64,000 nt of DNA from Corynebacterium minutissimum (GCF_016889765.1 NZ_CP069533.1:1116001-1180000), one strand, 5' to 3'; shown: positions 53,163-62,207, numbered from the stretch's first letter. Numbers and translations: made by a program. Notes: generated by a model from the letters alone, not told the origin.

Positions 53163-54389
53163 ATGCTTGAACGAACACTTGTCTTCGTTGACACGTCATA
53201 CCTACTTGCCAGCTTTTATAACTCTTGGGAGACCGGCGCTCGGGCCCAGCTAGAAATCGATTTACCGGAGGTTGTCAGCTCCCTGGGTTCCATGATTGAG
53301 AACCAAGTGGGCAACCACATTCACCGCCAGTACTGGTACGACGGCATCCCCGATACCGGCCCCCACCGCTACCAGCGCGCGCTCCGCGTCTGCGATGGCG
53401 TGCAACTGCGCACTGGCCAGCTCATCGAGTGGGGCGAGCGCCGCACACAAAAGGCCGTGGATACCCGCCTCGTCGCAGACATGATCGTCGCCGCAATGAA
53501 GGGCCACGTCACCGACTTTGTGCTCGTCTCCGGCGATGCGGACATGATTCCGGGCGTCCAAGAGGCCGTCAATAATGGCGTCCGCGTGCACCTCTACGGG
53601 TTCGGATGGGATTCCATGTCCTCCGCTCTGCGTCATGCGTGCGACTCCACGACCATCCTGGATCCACGCGAAGACTTCGCCGACGCAATGGAGCTCGAGG
53701 TCCTCGAAGGACCCTTGCCACCAACGATCCGCGAGCCGCGTGACGGTGACGAGGATTCCGAATCAGACGCAGTTCTGGACGCCGAAACGTCTGGCCAGCC
53801 CTCCTCCCCCGAAGGCTCTTCCGATGAGTCTTCTGCGCAGCCCTCTCCGCAGCTTGCCGACGACGATGACGACTGCGACGAGCCCACGGAAGCCCAGGCC
53901 GCGTTCCCCTCAGCTCCGAAGCCGGGGCCGATTACCCCGTCGGCTGTGGCCCCCGCAGCACCGGATGCTGCAACCGCAAAGGCTCCACAGACTTCATCGT
54001 CCGACGATGACTCTGCCGACAACACCACAGCCCCGAAGCCGGCCGCGCCGAAGCCGTCAATGATGGCTCCACGCCGCAAGCTGCGCTCGAAGTACGTTCC
54101 GCTCCCCGAAGAGGTCTGGAGCTCCGCTGGATTCCAGTCGCCCTTCGACGTGGGCCAGCAGTACGCGTCCTGGTGGTTCGACAATGCCGCCAGCTCCGAA
54201 CAACGCGACCAAGCCCACCTGCTATCCGGCGGTGGCCTGCCCCCAGAAATTGATCGCCCACTCCTACAGTTCGCCTGCGAGACGCTACACGAGTACACGC
54301 TGACAGAAACCCAGCGCGTGAACCTGCGAGACGGATTCCATTCCGGCATCCGCGGCGTGCTCATCAACATTCGCCGCCAGGACGGCTAA
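53163..54389 (+). CDS. NYN-domain (LabA/DUF88-like) protein with acidic linker
   Basis: 408 residues. A NYN (PIN-like) nuclease fold covers about 1-180: VFVDTSYLLASFYN with the first Asp, DTRLVADMIVAAM and TDFVLVSGDADMIPGVQEAVNNG with the metal-binding acidic residues, HLYGFG. Residues about 190-300 are Asp/Glu/Ser/Pro-rich and likely disordered. A folded C-terminal part (about 310-408, VPLPEEVWSSAGFQSPFDVGQQYASWW) has no name. RNA cleavage is the usual role of NYN domains; the target is unknown. GGAG precedes the ATG. Confidence 0.85.
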   Translation: MLERTLVFVDTSYLLASFYNSWETGARAQLEIDLPEVVSSLGSMIENQVGNHIHRQYWYDGIPDTGPHRYQRALRVCDGVQLRTGQLIEWGERRTQKAVDTRLVADMIVAAMKGHVTDFVLVSGDADMIPGVQEAVNNGVRVHLYGFGWDSMSSALRHACDSTTILDPREDFADAMELEVLEGPLPPTIREPRDGDEDSESDAVLDAETSGQPSSPEGSSDESSAQPSPQLADDDDDCDEPTEAQAAFPSAPKPGPITPSAVAPAAPDAATAKAPQTSSSDDDSADNTTAPKPAAPKPSMMAPRRKLRSKYVPLPEEVWSSAGFQSPFDVGQQYASWWFDNAASSEQRDQAHLLSGGGLPPEIDRPLLQFACETLHEYTLTETQRVNLRDGFHSGIRGVLINIRRQDG

Positions 54390-54412
54390 CTCACGAACCG
54401 ACCCCCAAACCT

Positions 54413-54487
54413 CATGGGCGGGCGGCCTGCCCGCCCGCCCATGCAGGTCCCGGATTTACTGCAGGTCCCGATTTTAAGGGACCTGCA
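54413..54487. terminator. two hairpins between convergent genes, probable bidirectional terminator
   Basis: CATGGGCGGGCGG (54413-54425) and CCGCCCGCCCATG (54431-54443) form a perfect 13-bp GC-rich stem. TGCAGGTCCC occurs at 54442-54451 and 54460-54469, and its inverse GGGACCTGCA at 54478-54487, directly at the pspA stop codon. The second hairpin encloses GATTTTAA. Confidence 0.7.
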
Positions 54488-55324
54488 CTACTTGGAGTCG
54501 CCGCCTTCGGCGGCCTCCGTGGTCTCGGCAGCTTCAGCAGCATCGACATCGTTGCCGCCGGCCTCGAGGGCGTCGGCAGCCTTGTCAGCAGAGCCTGACT
54601 CCAGCTCCTTACTCTTAGCCATCTCGGCGCGAATCTCCTCAAGGCGCGAGGATGCCGCCATGTCGTGACCTGCGGCCGCAATCTCCTGAATGCGGTCACC
54701 ACCGGAGGCACGGTGCAGCTCTTGGGCACCGAGAGCATCAGCGTAGCGCTTCTCAATCTTGGCGCGAACACCATCCAGAGTCGGAGTGGAGCCATCCGGT
54801 GTCAGCTCGTTCATGGAGTCGAGCGCCTCGGCATTCTTTTCCTGCATCGCGGCCTGATCAGCCTGAGAGAGAAGCTGGTCTACCTGCGCCAGCTGCTCCT
54901 TAAGGCGTGCCTCCGACTGCTGCTGCTGAGCCTTTGCCTGCTCAGCAGCCTTGGTGGCCGCCTCATGCTGGGCCTTGAGGCCTTCAAGCTCCTTCTCCAC
55001 GGCGACGAGCTGGCTGGCTACAACTTCAGCTGCTTGGTTGTATTCGGAGGCCGTCTGCGGATCCTCAGCCTTCTCCGCCATCTCTAGTGCCCGGCGCGTC
55101 TGATCCTGGTAGTCCTTTTGGGACTCCACCAGGCGGTTAAGCTGCATCTCCAGCTGGGACTTGCGCCCAATAATTTCCGCGGCATGCTCAGAAATCTGGC
55201 GGTGCTGCTCCTTTGCTCCCTCCACTGCCTGCTGGATCTGGACCTTTGGGTCAGCATTCTCATCGATCTTCTGATCGAAGGATGCCATCACATACTTCCA
55301 GCCCTTGCTGAATGGATTAGCCAT
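54488..55324 (-). CDS. pspA: PspA/IM30-family protein
   Basis: 278 residues. MANPFSKGWKYVMASFDQKIDENADPKVQIQQAVEGAKEQHRQISEHAAEIIGRKSQLEMQLNRLVESQKDYQDQTRRA is the N-terminal part of the PspA fold, shown by its basic first helix and heptads. A long coiled coil covers about 30-160, with Gln-rich EQAKAQQQQSEARL near 130. It binds stressed membranes and forms ESCRT-III-like assemblies. The C-terminal 60 residues are acidic and Ala/Glu-rich, longer than usual, and contain EAAETTEAAEGGDSK. Confidence 0.88.
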   Translation of the reverse strand: MANPFSKGWKYVMASFDQKIDENADPKVQIQQAVEGAKEQHRQISEHAAEIIGRKSQLEMQLNRLVESQKDYQDQTRRALEMAEKAEDPQTASEYNQAAEVVASQLVAVEKELEGLKAQHEAATKAAEQAKAQQQQSEARLKEQLAQVDQLLSQADQAAMQEKNAEALDSMNELTPDGSTPTLDGVRAKIEKRYADALGAQELHRASGGDRIQEIAAAGHDMAASSRLEEIRAEMAKSKELESGSADKAADALEAGGNDVDAAEAAETTEAAEGGDSK

Positions 55325-55404
55325 CGCGCGTACTCCTTCATGCTTCCTGCAGCAGTACTTCCTGCCGCGGTTATGTTGTCAGTCGTTTTTGTTTATGTAG
55401 CGCT

Positions 55405-55454
55405 CAATAAAAAGGCGCTTTCCTGCGAGTGTAGCGATACTCACAGAAAAGCGC
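55405..55454 (-). terminator. terminator after thioredoxin gene
   Basis: GCGCTTTCCTGCGAGTGT (from 55415) pairs with ACTCACAGAAAAGCGC (to 55454) with few mismatches. A run of five A residues on the plus strand (55409-55413) gives the U-run in the minus direction. Confidence 0.8.
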
Positions 55455-55475
55455 GCGTGGTGAACGGCTGAGAAT

Positions 55476-55850
55476 TTACTCAGCCTGCTCGCCCTGCTCC
55501 TTCTCCACCTGGGCGCGAACCTCATTCATGTCGAGGGCCTTCACCTGGGTGATGAGATCCTCCAGGGCTGCTGGCGGCAAGGCGCCCGCTTCACGGAAAA
55601 CCATGATGCCGTCGCGGAAGACCATGAGGGTCGGGATGGACTGAATCTGCAGCTTAGCTGCAAATTCCTGATTGGCCTCGGTATCAAGCTTGGCGAAGGT
55701 AGCGTCTGGGTGCTCCTCGGAGGCCTTTTCAAAGATCGGGCCGAAGCGCTTGCAGGGGCCACACCATTCCGCCCAAGCATCGACAAGCGTAATGCCCTCA
55801 CCTTCGATGAGCTGCTTGAAGCTCTCCTCAGTAATGTCAATCGTTGCCAT
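55476..55850 (-). CDS. trxA: thioredoxin
   Basis: 124 residues with a single thioredoxin domain. The active site is AWAEWCGPCKRFGP (CGPC, around residue 30), with the cis-Pro in QSIPTLMVFRDG. A 15-residue acidic tail follows the domain (VEKEQGEQAE). No signal peptide, so cytoplasmic disulphide reductase. Divergent from copZ; the CsoR-type box lies between them but nearer to copZ. Confidence 0.95.
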   Translation of the reverse strand: MATIDITEESFKQLIEGEGITLVDAWAEWCGPCKRFGPIFEKASEEHPDATFAKLDTEANQEFAAKLQIQSIPTLMVFRDGIMVFREAGALPPAALEDLITQVKALDMNEVRAQVEKEQGEQAE

Positions 55851-55932
55851 TGGTCATTCTCCCTATCAGTTCGGGTTCATTCTTAGGTTCTTTCCCACTC
55901 AACGGTACACAACCCAGTTCTATTCCTTGCAC

Positions 55933-55953
55933 ATATACCCTAGGGGGGTATAT
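55933..55953. promoter_or_regulatory. CsoR-type copper operator
   Basis: ATATACCC (55933-55940) and GGGTATAT (55946-55953) are an exact inverted repeat with TAGGG between. This is the G/C-tract palindrome bound by CsoR repressors, 41 bp before the copZ start. No csoR gene lies in the window. Confidence 0.75.
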
Positions 55954-55994
55954 CCTCGGGAATGAACCAACACGAGTAGAAGGGACAACATCTT

Positions 55995-56195
55995 ATGGCC
56001 ACCAAGAACTACACCGTTACCGGCATGACCTGCGGACACTGCGAAATGTCCGTCAAGGAAGAGGTCGGCGACATCGCCGGCGTTACTGAGGTCACCGCTG
56101 ACCACGCGACTGGCGCAGTTAGCGTCAGCGGCGAAGGCTTCACCGATGAGCAGGTTGCTGCCGCTATTGCAGAAGCCGGCTACGAGCTGGTCTAA
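55995..56195 (+). CDS. copZ: copper chaperone (heavy-metal-associated domain)
   Basis: 66 residues, one HMA domain with the metal-binding motif GMTCGHCEMSV (Cys pair) near the N-terminus. It carries Cu(I) in the cytoplasm and delivers it to the CopA ATPase encoded next. The copA start is 5 bp after its stop, so they are one operon. AGAAGGGACAACATCTT lies before the ATG. Confidence 0.95.
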   Translation: MATKNYTVTGMTCGHCEMSVKEEVGDIAGVTEVTADHATGAVSVSGEGFTDEQVAAAIAEAGYELV

Positions 56196-56200
56196 GCGCT

Positions 56201-58420
56201 ATGACTGACGTCCTCCAGCCCCACGGCCCCCTTGCCCACCTCGATCTTGGCGTTACCGGGATGACGTGCACCTCGTGCTCCTCCCGAGTCGAGCGCAAGC
56301 TCAACAAGATGGAGGGAGTTGAGGCCACGGTCAATTTCGCCACGGAGTCTGCGTCCGTGAGTTATGACCCTGCTACCACTACACCTGCCGATCTCATTGA
56401 GGTTGTTGAAGGTGCAGGATACGGGGCCTTCACCATGGGCGGTGAGGACGACACTGAATCCGGGACTACACCGACGGAATCCGCGCGCGATGCTGAAGCC
56501 GCCGACCTGCTGCACCGCACGTTCGTATCCGGCGCGCTTTCGCTTCCGCTCATGGTGCTGTCCATGGTCCCAGCCTTGCAGTTCCAGCATTGGCAGTGGG
56601 CGTGTCTAGTCCTGGCGACCATCGTTTATATCTTCGGTGGCGCTCCCTTCCATCGGGCCACGTGGGCGAACCTGAAGCACGGTGCCGCCACGATGGACAC
56701 GCTCATCACCTTGGGCACCACTGCGGCCTACGCGTGGTCACTCTACGCGCTGTTTTTGGGCAATGCCGGAATGCCCGGCATGACCATGCACATGACGCTG
56801 CGCTCCAACGACGCCCAGATGGACCACATCTATCTCGAGTCCGTCGGCATGGTCACCACCTTCCTCCTGCTGGGACGGTGGTTTGAGGTGAAGGCCAAGG
56901 GGCGTTCCTCCGAGGCGCTGACCAAGCTCCTCACCATGGGTGCAAAGGACGCGACCGTTCTGCGCGGTGAAACCGAAAGCCGAATCCCTGCGTCCGACCT
57001 GCGCGTAGGCGACATCATTGTGGTCCGTCCGGGGGAAAAGATTGCCACCGATGGCGTCGTCACCGCCGGCCACTCCGCTGTGGATGAGTCACTACTCACC
57101 GGCGAATCCCTTCCGGTCGAGGTCTCCCCCGGCAGCCGCGTTACCGGTGCAACGATCAACGCCTCCGGCCGCCTCGAGGTGCGCGCTACCCGTGTCGGAT
57201 CCGACACCGTTCTAGCTCAGATGGGCAAACTCGTCACCGACGCCCAGGCTTCAAAGGCTCCTATCCAGCGCCTTGCAGATCGCATCGCGGGAGTCTTCGT
57301 GCCCATCGTCATCGCTATCGCACTGCTTACTCTCATCGCGCACCTCGTCGTCGGTGGCGTGGCTCCAGCGTTCGTCGCCGCCGTTGCGGTCCTCATCATT
57401 GCGTGCCCGTGCGCCATGGGCTTGGCGACGCCCACCGCGATCCTCGTCGGCACCGGGCGCGGCGCCGAACTGGGAATCCTGATCAAGGGCCCGGAAATCC
57501 TGGAATCCACCCGACAGATCGACACCATCGTCCTCGACAAGACTGGCACCATCACCGAAGGCCAGATGTCCGTGACGACGGTGACGCCCGCTGACTCGCC
57601 AACTGCCGGCGCCCACACCAAGGATGAGCTCCTGCGCCTGGCCGCAGCCGTCGAAAAGGGCTCCAAGCACCCGATCGCCCGCGCCATTGTCGCCGCGTAC
57701 GACGGGGAGCTACCCGCCACGGACGCTTTTGAAGAACTGCCCGGCCAAGGCATTGAAGCGACGATCGACGGCTCCCGGATTCGCGTAGGCCGCCCACCGG
57801 CCGGCTACCAGGGCACGGGCACGCAGGTCGGTGTCTACGTCGACGGCACGCTCGCTGGCACCCTCGAGCTCCACGATCGCATCAAGGATTCCTCCACGTC
57901 CGCCATTACTCGCCTCAAGGAGCTGGGCCTCGAGCCCTACCTCCTCACTGGTGATAACACCAGTGCTGCCCAGGCCGTCGCACGCGAGGTAGGCATCGCA
58001 GTATCAGACGTCCAAGCAGAGGTCATGCCTGAGGACAAGGTGGATGCCGTCAAGCGCCTTCAGGCTGAGGGGAAGGTCGTGGCCATGGTGGGCGATGGCG
58101 TCAACGACGCCGCAGCCCTGGCCCAAGCGGATCTAGGTATCGCCATGGGCGCTGGTGCCGACGTAGCCATCGAGGCCTCCGACATCACCGTGATGAACAA
58201 CGACTTAGGCTCGGTGGCAGATTCTGTGCGCTTGGCTCGGCAGACGCTGCGCATCATCAAGGGCAATCTCTTCTGGGCCTTCGCCTATAATATTATTCTC
58301 ATTCCGGTCGCCGCCTTTGGCCTGCTCAACCCCTTACTCGCGGGCCTGGCCATGGCCTTTAGCTCGGTATTCGTCGTCACGAACTCTCTTCGCCTGAGAA
58401 GGTTCGCACCTGCGGAGTAA
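56201..58420 (+). CDS. copA: Cu(I)-exporting P1B-type ATPase
   Basis: 739 residues. One N-terminal HMA domain (GMTCTSCSSRV, about residues 20-30). Then eight membrane segments, with the transmembrane metal site ACPCAMG (CPC). Catalytic motifs are TGES (DESLLTGESLPVEV), DKTGTITEG with the phosphorylated Asp, the HP-motif GSKHPIARAIV and GDGVNDAAALAQADLGIAMG. CPC and Cu-chaperone neighbour indicate Cu(I), possibly also Ag(I). Controlled from the CsoR-type box upstream of copZ. Confidence 0.96.
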   Translation: MTDVLQPHGPLAHLDLGVTGMTCTSCSSRVERKLNKMEGVEATVNFATESASVSYDPATTTPADLIEVVEGAGYGAFTMGGEDDTESGTTPTESARDAEAADLLHRTFVSGALSLPLMVLSMVPALQFQHWQWACLVLATIVYIFGGAPFHRATWANLKHGAATMDTLITLGTTAAYAWSLYALFLGNAGMPGMTMHMTLRSNDAQMDHIYLESVGMVTTFLLLGRWFEVKAKGRSSEALTKLLTMGAKDATVLRGETESRIPASDLRVGDIIVVRPGEKIATDGVVTAGHSAVDESLLTGESLPVEVSPGSRVTGATINASGRLEVRATRVGSDTVLAQMGKLVTDAQASKAPIQRLADRIAGVFVPIVIAIALLTLIAHLVVGGVAPAFVAAVAVLIIACPCAMGLATPTAILVGTGRGAELGILIKGPEILESTRQIDTIVLDKTGTITEGQMSVTTVTPADSPTAGAHTKDELLRLAAAVEKGSKHPIARAIVAAYDGELPATDAFEELPGQGIEATIDGSRIRVGRPPAGYQGTGTQVGVYVDGTLAGTLELHDRIKDSSTSAITRLKELGLEPYLLTGDNTSAAQAVAREVGIAVSDVQAEVMPEDKVDAVKRLQAEGKVVAMVGDGVNDAAALAQADLGIAMGAGADVAIEASDITVMNNDLGSVADSVRLARQTLRIIKGNLFWAFAYNIILIPVAAFGLLNPLLAGLAMAFSSVFVVTNSLRLRRFAPAE

Positions 58421-58431
58421 TCTAACTATGC

Positions 58432-59766
58432 ATGAATCGTCTTGATCATCATGCAGTCTCTCGCACGGAGCGGCTTGACCGTCTCCCCGTCACTTCCAAA
58501 CACAAACGCCTTCTTATCGGCTCTGGTATCGGCTGGGCGCTCGACGCCATGGATGTTGGCCTCATTTCCTTCATCATGGCTGCCCTTGCCGTGCACTGGG
58601 GTATTACGCCTACTGAGTCCTCATGGCTGGCCTCCGTTGGTTTCATTGGTATGGCGCTGGGCGCGACCTTCGGTGGCCTACTGGCCGACAAGTTTGGCCG
58701 CCGCCACATCTTCGCCCTGACGTTGCTTGTCTACGGCCTCGCCACAGGCGCGTCTGCTCTAGCGACGGGGCTAGTAGCGCTCCTTATCCTGCGCTTCTTC
58801 ATCGGACTCGGCCTCGGAGCCGAACTTCCCGTCGCCTCAACACTCATTTCCGAGTTTGCCCCGCTCAAGGTCCGCGGACGCCTCGTCGTCTTACTCGAGG
58901 CCTTCTGGGCGGTGGGCTGGATTCTGGCAGCGATTATCGGAACGTTTGTCGTCGGGGCGTCGGAAAGCGGCTGGCGCTGGGCACTCGCCCTCGGCATGGT
59001 GCCGGCGGCCTATGCACTCTACGTACGCTACAAACTCCCGGAATCCGTACGCTTCCTCGAGTCACAGGGACGCCACGAAGAAGCCGAAGAGGTCGTCGCT
59101 TCCTTCGAAGCCGACGTAGATGACGCCAACATCGACCGCACGACGCCCGCCCCGACCTACTCCGAAGAAGACATCACTGCCACCAGCATCTGGTCACAGA
59201 GCCTGCGCGGACGCACACTGGCGCTGTGGACTATCTGGTTCTGCGTCAACTTGTCTTACTACGGCGCCTTCATCTGGATTCCATCTCTGCTTGTTGCTGA
59301 CGGCTTCTCCCTGGTGAAATCCTTCAGCTTCACGCTCATCATCACTCTGGCACAGCTGCCCGGCTACGCCGCGGCTGCCTGGCTCATTGAGGTATGGGGG
59401 CGCCGCAGCACGCTGGCTACCTTCCTCGTGGGCTCCGCGTTGTCCGCGGGTCTCTACGGCTTTGCCGGCAGCGAGGCCATGATCATTCTGGCCGGCTGCC
59501 TGCTGTCCTTCTTCAACTTGGGCGCATGGGGCGCGCTCTACGCCATCAGCCCCGAGCTCTACCCCACCGCACTGCGCGGCCGCGGAACTGGTGCGGCCGC
59601 CGGCTTCGGACGCCTCGCCTCCATCCTGGCCCCACTTATCGTCCCGCCGCTTATCGCAACCGCCGGAGCAGGCTGGCTCTTCGTGCTCTTCGCCACGGCC
59701 TTCGCCATAGCGGCACTCGCAGCGCTCAGCCTCCCCGAGCTGAAAGGCACGGCCCTTGCTCAATAA
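58432..59766 (+). CDS. MFS transporter (aromatic acid/nicotinate- or sugar-porter-like)
   Basis: 444 residues with 12 membrane segments. The loop 2-3 motif is GGLLADKFGRRHIFALTLLVYG. GWALDAMDVGLISF and LRFFIGLGLGAELPVASTLISEFAPLKVRGRLVVLLEAFWAVGW are characteristic of the MHS/NiaP-type group, and PELYPTALRGRGTGAAAGFGRLASI follows in the second half. It imports or exports an organic acid or vitamin; the substrate is not determined. Starts 11 bp after copA, so it may be read through from the copper operon, though a functional link is doubtful. Confidence 0.88.
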   Translation: MNRLDHHAVSRTERLDRLPVTSKHKRLLIGSGIGWALDAMDVGLISFIMAALAVHWGITPTESSWLASVGFIGMALGATFGGLLADKFGRRHIFALTLLVYGLATGASALATGLVALLILRFFIGLGLGAELPVASTLISEFAPLKVRGRLVVLLEAFWAVGWILAAIIGTFVVGASESGWRWALALGMVPAAYALYVRYKLPESVRFLESQGRHEEAEEVVASFEADVDDANIDRTTPAPTYSEEDITATSIWSQSLRGRTLALWTIWFCVNLSYYGAFIWIPSLLVADGFSLVKSFSFTLIITLAQLPGYAAAAWLIEVWGRRSTLATFLVGSALSAGLYGFAGSEAMIILAGCLLSFFNLGAWGALYAISPELYPTALRGRGTGAAAGFGRLASILAPLIVPPLIATAGAGWLFVLFATAFAIAALAALSLPELKGTALAQ

Positions 59767-60259
59767 AGTATCCCTTGTCGCATGGATTGCGGTGATGGTC
59801 GCGCTCACCACACTCAAGCCCTTTTATCAGATCGGTTACTTGTGGAAGCCGGAAAACCAGCGTGTAAGAGACCTGCGGCTGATACCGCTCGACGAGTTTC
59901 TAGGCGGCACCTGGTTCGGCCCGCTTTTTGAGTACGCGGGCAATGCAGCCTTCTTCATTCCCTTCGGCATGCTGGTCTTTGCCCTGTGCCGGTCGATATC
60001 TAAGACTGCTGCGTGGGGCTTCGCGCTGAGCCTAGCGCTTGAAACTACGCAGTACGCCTTCGCGCTCGGGCGCACGGATATTGATGATCTCATCTTTAAT
60101 ACCCTGGGCGCACTCATCGGAGCGACCTGTGCCCGCCTCTGTGGCGAGCGTTTCTTCCCGCTGTGGCGATGGCTAGCACTAGCCGCAGCTGCGGTTTTCT
60201 TGGTATTAGTTATTCTCGGCCCACGGTTGGGTGACCCCAACGCGGTGGTGGACCTATAG
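59756..60259 (+). CDS. VanZ-family membrane protein
   Basis: 167 residues from TTG 59756, which overlaps the MFS stop by 11 bp and has GAAAGG about 8 bases upstream; the start is uncertain because no ATG fits the N-terminus better. Four membrane segments. The VanZ pattern shows as NAAFFIPFGMLVFALCRS, ALSLALETTQYAFALGRTDIDDLIFNTLGALIGA. VanZ relatives affect glycopeptide tolerance or phosphate-containing polymers, but most have no known role. Confidence 0.85.
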   Translation: MLNKVSLVAWIAVMVALTTLKPFYQIGYLWKPENQRVRDLRLIPLDEFLGGTWFGPLFEYAGNAAFFIPFGMLVFALCRSISKTAAWGFALSLALETTQYAFALGRTDIDDLIFNTLGALIGATCARLCGERFFPLWRWLALAAAAVFLVLVILGPRLGDPNAVVDL

Positions 60260-60286
60260 CCCCGGGGCCGTGCTTTCGTCTCCTCC

Positions 60287-61732
60287 TTAGCCGTGCGCCA
60301 TATTGACGAACTTGGAGTAGTGCAGCTGGTGGGCCACCTTGACCGTGTCAATCGGACCACCACGGTGCTTGGCCAAAATAATGTCCGCTTCGCCCGCGCG
60401 GGGATCATCGCGGTCCTGCGAGTCCGGACGGTAGAGCAACATAACCATATCGGCATCCTGCTCTAGCGAACCGGACTCACGCAGGTCTGCCAGCTGCGGC
60501 TTTTTATCCGTACGGGATTCCGGCCCACGGTTGAGCTGCGAAATGGCAATCAGCGGAACTTCAAGTTCCTTGGCCAATAGCTTGAGCTGACGCGAGAATT
60601 CCGACACCTCTTGCTGACGAGACTCCACCTTCTTGCCCGAGGACATCAGCTGCATATAGTCCAGAACAATCAGGTCGAGGCCATGTTGCTGCTTAAGGCG
60701 GCGAGCCTTGGAACGAATCTCCATCATGGTGAGGTTGGGAGAATCATCAATGAACAACGGCGCGTCCTGGATGCGGTTAAGCGTGTCATCGATCTTGGCC
60801 CAGTCCTCTGTGGAGACGCGCCCACCGCGCATATCGGAAAGCTTGACCTCCGCCTCCGCCGAGAGAAGGCGCATCACAATCTCAGAGGCAGACATCTCCA
60901 GCGAGAACACCACCGAGGTCTTGTTGTGCTGCAAGGATGCAGAGCGCATGAAGTCCATGGCCAGCGTGGACTTACCCACACCCGGACGTGCAGCCACAAT
61001 GATCATCTGTCCAGCGCGCAAGCCGTTGGTGAGGTTATCGAGGTCAATGAACCCTGTGGGGACGCCAGATTCCACGCCATTTTGCTGGAGGGCTGCCAGC
61101 TCATCAATCGTGGGATCAATGAGGTCCGTCAGCGCGCGGTAGTCCTCTGTTGTCTTCTTCTGCGCTACCGCGAAGACTTCCTGCTGGGCGCGATCCAGCA
61201 CCGATTCGATCTCGAGGTCTTCAGAACCCTCGAAGCCCAACTGGACCACACGCGTTCCAGCGTCGACAAGCTTGCGCAGCACTGCCTTCTCCGCAACGAT
61301 CTCCGCGTAGTAGCGAGCGTTAGCAGCCGTTGGCACCGTGGCCAGCAAGGTATGGAGGTACGGGGCACCGCCGACACGATCCAGGTTGTTGTAGCGGTCC
61401 AGGCGGGAGGCCACAATCACGGCATCGATATCCGTACCTGCGGCATACAGGTCAATCATGGCCTGGTAAATGAGCGTGTGGGCCGGGTAGTAGAAGTCCT
61501 CTGGTTCGAGCTCCTCGATGACTTCCATGACCGTGTTGGGGCTCAGGAGCATCGCTCCGAGCACGCCCTGCTCTGCTTCGCGGTCCGCAGGAGGCTGGCG
61601 GAATTCTCCGTAGCGCTGTGGCTCCTCCGGGCGTGAGCGATCACGCCGAAAAGAGCGGCGCGGCTCCTCCTCCGACGGCTCCGGCGGAAGCGGTACAGAG
61701 TCGTCATCAAAACTAGCGCTAGTCATTGTCAT
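60287..61732 (-). CDS. dnaB: replicative DNA helicase DnaB
   Basis: 481 residues. The N-terminal domain starts near residue 45 (PPADREAEQGVLGAMLLSPNTV) after a charged, disordered leader, followed by a linker and the RecA-like motor. Walker A is AARPGVGKSTLAMDF, Walker B LIVLDYMQLM, and the arginine finger lies near the C-terminal KHRGG segment. No intein is present, although some actinobacterial DnaB proteins carry one. It unwinds DNA at the fork as a hexamer. The upstream region contains the DnaA-box cluster. Confidence 0.96.
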   Translation of the reverse strand: MTMTSASFDDDSVPLPPEPSEEEPRRSFRRDRSRPEEPQRYGEFRQPPADREAEQGVLGAMLLSPNTVMEVIEELEPEDFYYPAHTLIYQAMIDLYAAGTDIDAVIVASRLDRYNNLDRVGGAPYLHTLLATVPTAANARYYAEIVAEKAVLRKLVDAGTRVVQLGFEGSEDLEIESVLDRAQQEVFAVAQKKTTEDYRALTDLIDPTIDELAALQQNGVESGVPTGFIDLDNLTNGLRAGQMIIVAARPGVGKSTLAMDFMRSASLQHNKTSVVFSLEMSASEIVMRLLSAEAEVKLSDMRGGRVSTEDWAKIDDTLNRIQDAPLFIDDSPNLTMMEIRSKARRLKQQHGLDLIVLDYMQLMSSGKKVESRQQEVSEFSRQLKLLAKELEVPLIAISQLNRGPESRTDKKPQLADLRESGSLEQDADMVMLLYRPDSQDRDDPRAGEADIILAKHRGGPIDTVKVAHQLHYSKFVNMAHG

Positions 61733-62200
61733 CAGCCCCCGGGGTGCTCGTTAAACCTACAAATTCAGCGCGCTGATTCTCCACTCTTGCTTGCTCAGCA
61801 CGAGGGATACGCGCGGAGTACACAACAGTCTAGTCGAGGTCCCCGACACTCCCCCTTGGGCATAACTTCCAGAGTTATCCACAAACGGCTGTGGAATTAC
61901 CAGCTCAGCACACCGAACTGTTGCGAAGCCCAAGGTCACGGCTGTGGATAACTTCCCAAGCCCGCGACCTGCACATATAATAACTGCAGGTCAAAGTAGG
62001 TTTTCAGCAGTGTGAAAATCTGCACAAAACCAGTGGAAAAGTACGACTATAAGCCCGAAATCCCCGCTACCAGCAGGTTAACAGACCTGCCTGCACGTAA
62101 ACTCACCGTGAACAGCCAACCAAGTTATCCACAGGTTTCCGGAGTTATCCACATTTGTCCACAACCCCCTAGCTAAGGTGCGCAGACAGGAAAGCGGACA
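61733..62200 (-). promoter_or_regulatory. dnaB upstream region with DnaA-box cluster
   Basis: About 470 bp with no gene. Perfect 9-mer DnaA boxes (TTATCCACA) lie at 61875-61883, 62125-62133 and 62145-62153, and in reverse (TGTGGATAA) at 61943-61951. Near matches are TTGTCCACA (62155-62163) and TGTGGAATT (61890-61898). An AT-rich ATATAATAAC lies near 61975-61984 and an inverted repeat GCAGGT/ACCTGC at 62073-62090. It could be a DnaA-controlled promoter or a DnaA titration site. Confidence 0.7.
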
Positions 62201-62207
62201 AGAAAAC

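Noticed and set aside
60287..61732. Intein in DnaB
   Set aside because: The helicase has normal length and continuous motifs.
61733..62200. Chromosomal origin oriC
   Set aside because: DnaA boxes are clustered, but dnaA and dnaN, which normally flank oriC in Corynebacterium, are not here. Kept as a DnaA-box cluster only.
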